DNA of 64,000 nucleotides from Formicarius rufipectus (lineage: Eukaryota; Chordata; Aves; Passeriformes; Formicariidae): positions 124,001 to 188,000 of the forward strand of contig VXAU01003158.1 of the NCBI GenBank assembly GCA_013399695.1. Reading direction: 5' to 3'. Shown here in pieces: positions 36,325-50,760 of the stretch. The notes under the pieces were generated by a model. That model saw nothing but the letters and a program-made list of their open reading frames with translations, had not been told where the DNA came from and searched no databases. How positions within the stretch are numbered: the first letter of the stretch is position 1; every line of letters starts with the position of its first letter. The translations under genes and the position numbers were made by a program.

Positions 36325-36771
36325 AGAGGGAGTGAATGAAAGCTGGCAGCTGATCTGATATCAAGAAGTGCAAGAAAGGTTTCAAGGATTTGTTTTTCCA
36401 TGAGTGCTATTCAGAATAACATGAGCTGCAAACTACAGCTTGGCATTATCTTTGTTCCCTTTCAAGGTGATTGCATAATTCTACACAGAGAAAATGAATA
36501 AAATATTAGGAATACTGTTAGAAACTGAGAATTGACATTCATCAATTCCTGGAACTTGCAAGTTAATTTTCGTAGGCCTGTTACAATATTTTTCATGGAA
36601 ATAGAAAAATATAAACCCAGTATTGTGCATACAGATAATTTCACTTTTGAGTAGAAAAAACCCACAGCACTCTCTAAATCATGGAAGTTGCAGGGACAAC
36701 TACTCTAGGTTTGGGAGATGCCAGCATTTACTTTACCTATGTGACTCTAGCTGAGTTCCTTCATTCATATG

Positions 36772-37805
36772 TGTATTGGGTTTCCATGGACATGTTGTGA
36801 TAGCAGGGGTCTAAAGGGCTGGCTTCTGTGAGAAGCTGCTAGAAGCTTCTCTCATGTCTGGCAGAGCCAATGCCAGGTGGCTCCAAGACTTACATGATGC
36901 TGCCAAGGTTGGGCCAATCAGAAGTGGTGGCAATGCCTCTGTGATAATATATTTGGAAAAAAAAAAAAGTTATTGGGCAGATTTAATCGTGGACAGAGAA
37001 GAGCAAAGTGAGAATATGTGACAGAAACAGCCCTGCAGACACCTAGATCAGTGCAGAAGGAGGAGGAGGTGGTCCAGAGCAGAGGTTCCCCTGCAGCCCT
37101 TGGTGCAGCCCATGGTGAGGCAGCTGTGTCCCTGCAGCCCAGGGAGGTCAGTGGGGATGCAGAGATTCAGCCTGTGGAGGAGACCCGTGCTGGAGCAAGT
37201 GGATGCCCAAAAGAGGGTTGTGAAACCTTGGGAAACCTGTGCTGGAGCAGGGTCTCAGTGGAGACCTGTGGGCCCATTGATTGACGAGCCCACACTGAAG
37301 CTGATTTCCTGGTAGGGCTTTTGACTTTCTGGGGCACCCACACTGGAGAAGGCTGTGCCTGAAGGGCTGCACCCTCTGGAAGAGTGACCCCCTTGCAGCA
37401 GTTCATGGAAGACGGTCTCCTGTGGGAGGGACCCCATGCAGGAGTGGGGAAAGGACTCCTCTCTGAGCAGCAGCAGAAATATGTGATGAACTGACTTTAA
37501 CTCCTATTCCACATCTCCCTGAGCCACTGAGGGGGATGAGGTAGAGCTGGGAAGGAGAGAGGGCTTGGGGAAAGGTGTTTTTAAGATTTATTTTACTTCT
37601 CATTATCCTGCTCTGATTTTATTAGTAATAAATTCATTATTCCCAAATTGAGTCTATTTTGCCTGTGATAATATTTGGTGAGTGATCTCTCCCCATTCTT
37701 ATGTCTAACCATGAACCTTAGTTTTATTTTCTCTCCTCTGTCCACTTGTGGAGGGGAATGATAAAGCAGCTTTGCCTGACATGCAGCCAGGGTGAATCGA
37801 CTACA
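36772..37805 (+). mobile_element. ERVL-type solo LTR, about 1.03 kb
   Basis: It starts TGTATTGGG and ends CTACA, so it has the TG...CA ends of an LTR. A TATA-like stretch near 36943-36954 and an AATAAA at 37627-37632 fit promoter and polyadenylation roles. The flanks ATATG (36767-36771) and ATAAG (37806-37810) match at 4 of 5 bases, consistent with a 5-bp target-site duplication, the size made by ERVL. No internal viral genes follow, so it appears to be a solo LTR. The family name (songbird ERVL) is from memory. Short frames inside it are not genes. Confidence 0.8.
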
Positions 37806-38905
37806 ATAAGCCAGATTATGCATTCTCTAAATGCAATTCATTTGCCCATAAAACTCCTGTTCTCAAGCTATGTGAATCTCCTGCAATGAACAGTTCAGTG
37901 CCTTGTAGCAACTCTTTGTTACGCAGTAGACACCGCTCTGCCATGTTCACAGTCTGCTCCAGAAGCACAAGTGTGAAAGCTCCAGGGGGAACAACCAAGC
38001 CAGGTTTAAAAGAATGACCTACACTGCCAACCAAAGACATGTCTGAGAGTAGTCAAATGGGTGAACTCTGGGGCACACATGACCCCAGGGCCAAAGTTGT
38101 GGTGTGATGACAGGAGGATGGCCACAACATCTCAGCATATCACCTGTAGCATTGCTCTCCCTCACCCCAGCAGGACAGTCCATATTTCTGAGAATGTGGG
38201 TATGAGGGTGGGAGTGGTGAGAGTGGACGTAGGAAGTTCAGCTAAGACAAAATCACCTCCTGCTTCCAAAATGCCTTGTGTTTGACTCTGATTCATTACG
38301 TTCCCAGAGGGAACAGAAGAGCCTCCCAACACCATGACCCCCTACCATGCTACAGAGCAAACCGTCCCTTCTCACACCAATGTGCTTCACAGGCTTGTTT
38401 TTGCAGATGTGTTTTTCCTGGGATAGCTGTTTTCTTGGGATCCCTGTTTCAGAGCACTGCACGCCTTCAAAATTCAAAAGATAGCAAATAGTCCAGCTGC
38501 CAAGGGCAAACAAATGCAAAATTGAAAATTAAAAACCTTAATCTCCACCCTGTACACATATCTCATTTTATCATCATTCAGATCCTCGATTCATACTCAC
38601 TGAGATGGCCTCTGAATGCAGTTTACATACCAGTGGCTGTGCTAGCATTTTGAAAGAACCCTCTGGTCTGTAAGAGAGCTGGGCTAGAATGAAAAAATAC
38701 CTGTGAAGCCTGGATGCCCAAGTTAAATTGCCCAGGATGTGGTATTTTTGAAATAGTTTGCATCACACTGCACTTGGTGTGTGCAGGGCACAACACCCCA
38801 CTGATTTCAGCATCACCAGTGAATGCAAAATGTTCCTCCAGAATCTCAAATCAGATACAAAGAAAACTAAAAATAGCTAATTATTAGAAATTGCCCTGTA
38901 CCACA
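36801..38905 (+). repeat. Direct repeat copy 1 (2,105 bp)
   Basis: This segment recurs at 38907-41011 with a constant offset of 2,106. The only differences I noticed are four bases in the A-rich tract at 36955-36960. It starts 29 bases inside the solo LTR and runs into unique sequence, ending exactly at the single N at 38906. This is most simply an unmerged contig overlap. Confidence 0.95.
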
Positions 38906-38906
38906 N
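38906..38906. other. Single-N assembly join between repeat copies
   Basis: One N sits exactly between the end of repeat copy 1 and the start of copy 2, as expected for two overlapping contigs placed end to end. Confidence 0.9.
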
Positions 38907-39911
38907 TAGCAGGGGTCTAAAGGGCTGGCTTCTGTGAGAAGCTGCTAGAAGCTTCTCTCATGTCTGGCAGAGCCAATGCCAGGTGGCTCCAAGACTTACA
39001 TGATGCTGCCAAGGTTGGGCCAATCAGAAGTGGTGGCAATGCCTCTGTGATAATATATTTAAGAAGAAAAAAAAGTTATTGGGCAGATTTAATCGTGGAC
39101 AGAGAAGAGCAAAGTGAGAATATGTGACAGAAACAGCCCTGCAGACACCTAGATCAGTGCAGAAGGAGGAGGAGGTGGTCCAGAGCAGAGGTTCCCCTGC
39201 AGCCCTTGGTGCAGCCCATGGTGAGGCAGCTGTGTCCCTGCAGCCCAGGGAGGTCAGTGGGGATGCAGAGATTCAGCCTGTGGAGGAGACCCGTGCTGGA
39301 GCAAGTGGATGCCCAAAAGAGGGTTGTGAAACCTTGGGAAACCTGTGCTGGAGCAGGGTCTCAGTGGAGACCTGTGGGCCCATTGATTGACGAGCCCACA
39401 CTGAAGCTGATTTCCTGGTAGGGCTTTTGACTTTCTGGGGCACCCACACTGGAGAAGGCTGTGCCTGAAGGGCTGCACCCTCTGGAAGAGTGACCCCCTT
39501 GCAGCAGTTCATGGAAGACGGTCTCCTGTGGGAGGGACCCCATGCAGGAGTGGGGAAAGGACTCCTCTCTGAGCAGCAGCAGAAATATGTGATGAACTGA
39601 CTTTAACTCCTATTCCACATCTCCCTGAGCCACTGAGGGGGATGAGGTAGAGCTGGGAAGGAGAGAGGGCTTGGGGAAAGGTGTTTTTAAGATTTATTTT
39701 ACTTCTCATTATCCTGCTCTGATTTTATTAGTAATAAATTCATTATTCCCAAATTGAGTCTATTTTGCCTGTGATAATATTTGGTGAGTGATCTCTCCCC
39801 ATTCTTATGTCTAACCATGAACCTTAGTTTTATTTTCTCTCCTCTGTCCACTTGTGGAGGGGAATGATAAAGCAGCTTTGCCTGACATGCAGCCAGGGTG
39901 AATCGACTACA
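38907..39911 (+). mobile_element. ERVL-type LTR, second appearance, lacking first 29 bases
   Basis: This is the copy of the solo LTR inside repeat copy 2. It begins abruptly at the N and ends at the position corresponding to 37805. It is probably the same physical LTR counted twice. Confidence 0.85.
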
Positions 39912-41011
39912 ATAAGCCAGATTATGCATTCTCTAAATGCAATTCATTTGCCCATAAAACTCCTGTTCTCAAGCTATGTGAATCTCCTGCAATGAACAGT
40001 TCAGTGCCTTGTAGCAACTCTTTGTTACGCAGTAGACACCGCTCTGCCATGTTCACAGTCTGCTCCAGAAGCACAAGTGTGAAAGCTCCAGGGGGAACAA
40101 CCAAGCCAGGTTTAAAAGAATGACCTACACTGCCAACCAAAGACATGTCTGAGAGTAGTCAAATGGGTGAACTCTGGGGCACACATGACCCCAGGGCCAA
40201 AGTTGTGGTGTGATGACAGGAGGATGGCCACAACATCTCAGCATATCACCTGTAGCATTGCTCTCCCTCACCCCAGCAGGACAGTCCATATTTCTGAGAA
40301 TGTGGGTATGAGGGTGGGAGTGGTGAGAGTGGACGTAGGAAGTTCAGCTAAGACAAAATCACCTCCTGCTTCCAAAATGCCTTGTGTTTGACTCTGATTC
40401 ATTACGTTCCCAGAGGGAACAGAAGAGCCTCCCAACACCATGACCCCCTACCATGCTACAGAGCAAACCGTCCCTTCTCACACCAATGTGCTTCACAGGC
40501 TTGTTTTTGCAGATGTGTTTTTCCTGGGATAGCTGTTTTCTTGGGATCCCTGTTTCAGAGCACTGCACGCCTTCAAAATTCAAAAGATAGCAAATAGTCC
40601 AGCTGCCAAGGGCAAACAAATGCAAAATTGAAAATTAAAAACCTTAATCTCCACCCTGTACACATATCTCATTTTATCATCATTCAGATCCTCGATTCAT
40701 ACTCACTGAGATGGCCTCTGAATGCAGTTTACATACCAGTGGCTGTGCTAGCATTTTGAAAGAACCCTCTGGTCTGTAAGAGAGCTGGGCTAGAATGAAA
40801 AAATACCTGTGAAGCCTGGATGCCCAAGTTAAATTGCCCAGGATGTGGTATTTTTGAAATAGTTTGCATCACACTGCACTTGGTGTGTGCAGGGCACAAC
40901 ACCCCACTGATTTCAGCATCACCAGTGAATGCAAAATGTTCCTCCAGAATCTCAAATCAGATACAAAGAAAACTAAAAATAGCTAATTATTAGAAATTGC
41001 CCTGTACCACA
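38907..41011 (+). repeat. Direct repeat copy 2 (2,105 bp)
   Basis: It matches copy 1 base for base as far as I could follow, apart from four substitutions at 39061-39066. In that tract copy 2 reads 'tttaagaag', which is closer to the LTR consensus as I remember it, so copy 2 is probably the better sequence. Unique sequence continues after 41011. Confidence 0.95.
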
Positions 41012-41597
41012 TTAAGCACTTTGCAGCACAGTGGATGATGTACAGGTTTCAAGGACACCTTTTCTAGGGGTTTAACCAACTCCCCCTCTCACATGCTTCT
41101 GTCCAGTTCTCTCCCAAACTCGTGCCTCTGCTGACCTCCAGCCACCAGTTCGTTCCTGGACAGGCTGTTAAGGCTCACTGTTCAATCTGCCTCTTCTATT
41201 TACCTGGTCCATCCTTCCTGTTCTTTTTAATTAAATCAAAAATCTTCAACACTTCTTGCACCCTCTCTGTGGCCAGATTCAGGACTGAGCAGAGGAGACT
41301 TGCCAGTGCAGGTGTGCAGGATCTGGAGCTGCAAATGCAGGAGCCCCGCTCAGACCCACCTGGACTGTTTTAGTGGGCATTTGAGCATTTTGTCTACTGG
41401 AGTTACAGCAAGATTCTACATGTGTAGCAGTTTGAAAGATTATAACTGCATTAAAAAATGATGAATCTTAGGATGTTTCCTTCAGAAAGAACATCTTACT
41501 GAGGTACTCAGCACTCCCAAAGATGTATTTGCTAGTGAAGAGCTGGGATCTGCTGTCACTGGAATGGGGAGAGCATTGTTCACGGGATCTGCACACT
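41012..41597. other. Intergenic sequence, nothing recognised
   Basis: No gene or repeat seen. Confidence 0.5.
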
Positions 41598-41760
41598 TAG
41601 GATATAGACTAGATTAGACTACACTAGAATAGCTCAGTTGGAAAGCACCTAAAATAATCACCTGGTCCGACTGCCCAACTAATTCATGGCTGACATGTTG
41701 CAAATGTTAAGGGAGGGAATGGCACTTGGCCTAAGTGTTCAAAGAAGGCAGGAGGAAAGG
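41598..41760 (-). mobile_element. CR1 LINE remnant, antisense, diverged
   Basis: On the plus strand 'agaatagctcagttggaaag', then 'cacctggtccgactgccc' and 'aattcatggctgac' follow the reverse complement of a CR1 3' end. The match fades after about 41700, so the far boundary is uncertain. Confidence 0.6.
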
Positions 41761-43387
41761 TTTGGTTCTGCAGATCAGTGATAAAAAGCACTCTGACTTC
41801 AGGGGCCTTGATAAAGGGCAGTAAAATAGCACTGGACTCACAGTGAGAGACTGATAACACTTTGTGAAAGAACAGGTTAGCTGCAAGGAATGGTAGGTAT
41901 TTCATTTTTTTTAAATACTCAGGTGTGAAAGTCCTCCACAAAGCTTAAAATTTCTTCAGAAATATAAGCTTCTTACAGGGCATTGGGAAAAAACAGTTTC
42001 TCATTTTTCCCCCATTTATATAAGAAGATTTTTGTCACTTCATTGCTGACTGCTGTAATGGAGCACCCTGGTGTGATATTCAAGCTAATTTCCACAGCAC
42101 AGGGAATTTTTGCTTTCCTGCGCAATATAAGGTACAGTTTTTGGAACACCTTTTTTTTTTTTTTTTGTTATTCAAAGCCATATTTTCTTTTGCTAAGAAC
42201 ATTAAGTTCCGCAAACTACTTCAGACAGTTGCAGCCATGTTAATTTTCTTAGCCTCCCCAGAAAAGATACATCCCAGTTATCTTTAAATTCACCAAAATG
42301 CTGCAATCACCAGAGGATAACTTACAGAGAAATGTTCCACATTCATTACTTGCTATCAGACATATCATCCCTTCTCTCAAAGCTGTTCATTTATGAATTG
42401 ATTCCAGACAGCTAACATCTTAGTTGGGATGAAATGTCCCAGGTGTCTGAACTGACAAGTATACAGGTGCCTTGCAGAGTCAGAGAGCAACATTCAAAGG
42501 CAAACTAAAAATTCAGATTGTGGGATCCTTTAGCTGCCCCTTGACAATAATGCAAAGATGCTGTGATGAAATGATCCTAGTCCAAACTCATAGTATCATT
42601 TAATTATCTGTTCTCCAACTGTGGATAGTATGTCCAACTTTCTCCAAGTAGCTTTTTTGGTTAGTTATCTATTTGAAGCAAAGCCATCTACTTACACAAA
42701 GAATAGGCATCCATTTAATTTCAAATCTACCTTAGAAAAAGGGCCTGTGATGAAAGAGACTCCTTTATTTATCAATGTCCATCATATCCTCAATTTCTCT
42801 AAGGGTATTTCCACCAAAAAAAAAAAAGAACTTGCGAAATACATCTGTTCACTCATTCTGAACAGACCTTGACTTTTCAGATCCTAGTTCGGAAAGGATG
42901 CTTTCCTACCAAGCTGTACTTGATCTAAGGCAGCAACCTAAAGGTCTACACCTCAACCATTTCCATTTTGCTATGAGATCTAGAAAAGGGCAAGGGAGGC
43001 TCGATGTGATCAGACTGTTGCATTAGTTTTTGAGTACCAGCAAAACACACACACAGCTCTACTGGTAAAAAGGCTTAGACATGCAAATAACAGCAACATA
43101 CATGCAGAGAATCTGATACTGAAAGCCAGTCCAAAGTCACTTTGACAAAGAGAGTTCCTTCCTGGGAAGAGTTTGCTTTGTCCCATTTTAAGGGCTCCAC
43201 ACCATTGTCATCAGCCTGCATCAAACATGCAGCTCTTTCATTCAGCCTCTTGCAGAACATGAACCTCCTTCTTGGTTTTATCACATGTGGTTGCACAGTT
43301 CCTAAGCAGGATAGGGCTCAACATCTTCCCACCATTTTAGATCTTGCCAAATCTATGTGCAGTCCTTACAGATTACCCAGTCAATGT
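41761..43387. other. Downstream flank of GPR83
   Basis: Contains a T16 run at 42151-42166 and a candidate polyadenylation signal for GPR83. The small frames here are unsupported. Confidence 0.5.
42764..42769 (-). terminator. GPR83: Candidate polyadenylation signal for GPR83
   Basis: TTTATT on the plus strand is AATAAA on the minus strand, about 620 bases beyond the GPR83 stop. It is a candidate only; use cannot be shown from sequence. Confidence 0.35.
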
Positions 43388-47169
<3,782 letters not shown>

Positions 47170-50100
47170 GTCTGAAACGCCGCTCTGCTCCTCCAATTCG
47201 GACACAGCTCATTTGCGGGGCAGCGGAGCTCACGCCGTGTGCTGGGACAGCCCAGGCACGCTCGGGGATGCCCACACGGCACACGAGCAGCTGGAGCGTG
47301 GGGATGCTCCTGTCTCCCGCAACCTGCTTCTCTCCTGCTCAGCTCGCCGCTACTTTTGCTCCTTCGGCCGGCTTTATGCCCCGAGGCGAGCTCCGAGCCG
47401 CGATCTTCTGCAGTCATTGGGCTGCATGGCATTATCTCAGCTCTGACGTGCTCCTTTTCCATGCAGTTGTACTCCCCCGGGCGCCACTCCAAGGTAAGTA
47501 CATCTGTGGGAAAGGCAAAATCAGTGTCTTCAGCTGTCGGAACGCTTCTTTAACAGCAGCCCAGTTCATGCAAATTCTGTGCTGTTTATACAGCAGCTGC
47601 GTGTGTGCCAGCTCTGCTCTCTTCCAGGACGGGTCAAATCCGAGCTGTTTTAAATGCCTGGCAGGAAGTTTTCAGCCTGTTTCACAGCATGACACTTACA
47701 TAGAATAGGAAAGCAGAGAAGAGGGGGTAAGAGATGAACTGTGGATAACAAGCTGGCTTATATTATCTACACTATTTTTTTCAAATACCTTTTTTCCCTC
47801 AGAGAGACAGAGAAATACTGAAGTTTTCCCTTGGCACATATTTCCTCTTGGCCAAGGGAAACTGCTTTCTAGAATTTGCAGAAATAGAGTAGTTACAAAG
47901 ATGTGATTATATGGGACAAGAGGACAGGAATGGATATCCTAGCCCAGGGAGTTCAGTATCCAAAGCAACACTAGACACAAGCACTGATGAGATGGCAGCA
48001 TGTGTTTTCCCTCTGTCTTCCTCCCAAAACATAGCAGGAAATAAAAATCAGTACCAGGAGACCAAGAGCCACATATCCTACACAGCACAGAGAGAAATGC
48101 CACTTCCCAAGTGCATGTGGGCAGTGCTGCGGGACAGCTCTGCTTCAGAGGTGTCAATTAACTGCCCAGAGCAGGTTTTGTATATAAAAGGCTTTATTTA
48201 ATCATTACTTAAAAGACCATTATTTGAAAAGCTTATATTATAAGCTGGTCACTCACAGGTGAAAATAACACTTCCAGAATATGTTTGTGATTCCCCCACT
48301 GAACAGCTCAGGCTGTTTTTCCTTTGTGACTCCACAGGAGTTGAACGCAGCAGGACAGGTCAAATGGCCAGCCCACAGTGCTCCTCTGCAAACTGTTGCC
48401 AGTTTCTATTTTTTCTACAAAACCGTCCAACTTGAGCTCTTCTTGAAGCTTGCCTGTCTCAGAGGAAGCTTTGCAGTGAACCTGCTGGAGCTGCTAAGGT
48501 GGCAGTGACCTCCTGTGACCATTCAGAGGGAAGAAATAAATGTGTGTCCCACTCAGAAGTGTTGACAGGAAATCACAATCTCACATAAAGGCACAAGAAA
48601 ATGTAAGAGAATGCCACAGGGCAGCATTCTAGTATGGACTTTGGATGAAAACAGATAGATTGGTGGCTTATGTCCCCCTTCTTCGTGGGCTATTCCTGTT
48701 GCTTTGCTCCTGCTGGCCAGTGCATAAGGGCATTCTGTCTTCTGACACTCAAACTCCAGCTCTTACTGTTTCCACATCTATTGGATCCTGCTCTCATGTT
48801 CCAGCAAAAATGTTTAGTTTTGTCTATTTACTTTCCTTGACCTAATTCTTAATTTCTAGCAGGGTACCCTTGCATGCGTAACCAGAGCTTTCATTGCCTT
48901 TGAAGATCAGGTGCATCCAGGAGAGCAGGAGGTCTTCTCAACTCAGCTAGGTTGCTGGTAGAAGGAAGGGAATCTCCTCCCACTCAGCTCAAGCCTCTCC
49001 TCCTCTGGATGAGGAGAGAGTTGGACTTGTGATCCAAAGGAGGTGGTTCCACTTCACACAGGGCAACCCAACTGGAAATACTTGCCAAGGGTTTTGGAAA
49101 AAGCCCAGTGGAAGTTCCCTGGGTCAGGTCTCTCTCACGTTGCTGGTGTGCCCCTCTCTGTTTCACAACATCCTTCTGATTTAGTTTGTATTTAAATATA
49201 ACCCAGTATGAGCTGTCTAAGCAGCTCACCTACAGGTGCTTGTTAGTAGAGCTGTAGTAGCAGCTTGGTACCTGCTCCTGATAACTTCACCCTTGTTCCA
49301 AAGTCCCCAGCAACCGCTGAGAGCAAAGGAAGCAGCTGCCCAGGAATGTCAGGGTTTGGTATGTTGTACCTGCAAAATGATGCAATTTCTAAAGTTAAAA
49401 GTAACATTTAAAATTAAGCCATGGATCATGAACTGGTAATTAAAAAGTCATAAAAAACATTTGTGCAATAGCACTGTTAACAAAATTATAATAAATCAGA
49501 AAACAGGCCTGGTGGGAAAAAAAGATTATAAGAATACAAAAAAGTCACCCACCTCAACACACTAAAAAGTTTGGAAGCCTTCAAAAAGAGGAATAATGCC
49601 TTTTTTGCTTTTTAAATACACAGCAGAGTGTGCGTTTACCCCCACATCCTGTCCTTGGGAACAACCTTTCTTTCACTACTCTGGTTTTAATGAATTTTTG
49701 AGCTTTGCTGATTTTTTGTTTTCCTGGGGCAGGTGGATTGGAAGTTACATGGGTGAGATGTCAGTTTTCAAAAATTATATGGTGTGATCTCTAAGAAATA
49801 ATGTAGATTTTCTGAGCATCTCACCTTCTGGTATAACAAATTACACTAATGATTAGGAGAAGCATCTGTTTGCAGTAGAGTCCTTCCACATGTCTTTTAC
49901 ATGTTTTCTCCTGAGGTGAAGGCTGCCATGTTTATCTTCCATACAAGCCAATTCGTAAGCGGCTGCAGTTTAACACAAAGCCACTATGAATTTGACAGCT
50001 GACTGAAAAAATAATTGTGAAAAAAGGAGAAAGACCCTTTGAAATGATTCCTATTAATCTTCTATACTTTGCTAAAATCTTTGCCTGGGATGTGCATGTC

Positions 50101-50715
50101 ATATTAATATATGGTGTCCCTTCTGGCACCTCTTGAGTTACAGAACAGAACTCATTCCTATACACTATGGTGTTTAATAACAGCTTTAGTTCTCCTAGCA
50201 GAGTTGAAAGCATTAGCACATTTTCCAGCTTCAATACTGAAAACTGTATTTTGGTGTCCAACTACTCCTCTTCAGAGTTTTCAACTGCATCTGTAGCAAA
50301 TTGCAAATAACTACAAGTTCCATTGTGCTGAGTCTGTGTCCATATTCATACTTGCAAACAACTATAAATTTACTTTTCTGAAAAATTCAAACCAAAGATT
50401 GGAGTTTTCTATAAAAGATATAACTGTTATCTTTATTTTCATTCCAGAAAGAAAACAGGGGTTTATATGTTTTAGAAAGAACTTGCAGTTTCAAACAGGA
50501 CTTCAGAATATGAGAAGTCTAATGCATCAAGCAACTTCATAAACAAATTACACCAAATTTGTTGCTGCTGGAAAAAAAAGCCCCAACCCATTTCACAGAA
50601 GTGAAACCAGAAGGCAAGCCATCATTTTGCAGAGAAGTATCATATAATGTCCTGCAGACTACTCTCCATTTTCTTCACCAACTTCCACAGTCTCTCTTGC
50701 ATAGTGAGCCAGAAA
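47170..50715. other. GPR83 5' flank and MRE11 3' flank
   Basis: 47170-47480 is moderately GC-rich and probably holds the GPR83 5' UTR and promoter, though no core element is clear. The rest is AT-rich and contains the MRE11 3' UTR at its right end. No further gene was recognised. The two genes are tandem on the minus strand, about 3.5 kb between coding ends. Confidence 0.55.
50432..50437 (-). terminator. MRE11: Candidate polyadenylation signal for MRE11
   Basis: TTTATT on the plus strand gives AATAAA on the minus strand, about 280 bases after the MRE11 stop. It is the nearest canonical signal I saw; use is inferred. Confidence 0.45.
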
Positions 50716-50760
50716 TCACTTAGTTCTTCTTGATGTTGCAGGGCTCATGAATGGATCATC
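50716..50760 (-). CDS. MRE11: MRE11 last coding exon
   Basis: 45 bases ending TGA at 50716-50718 and encoding DDPFMSPATSRRTK. The acceptor is ttgccaacag. The DDPFM core is conserved with human, while the final residues differ. It is too short to show as a frame and was placed by phase (0) and the family C-terminus. Confidence 0.88.
   Translation of the reverse strand, partial: DDPFMSPATSRRTK

Noticed and set aside
37018..37603. Paired short frames, repeated at 39124-39709, as a small duplicated gene family
   Set aside because: They lie inside an LTR and its repeated copy.
36801..41011. Genuine segmental or tandem duplication
   Set aside because: The exact coincidence of the boundary with a single N and near-perfect identity favour an assembly overlap, though reads are needed to settle it.
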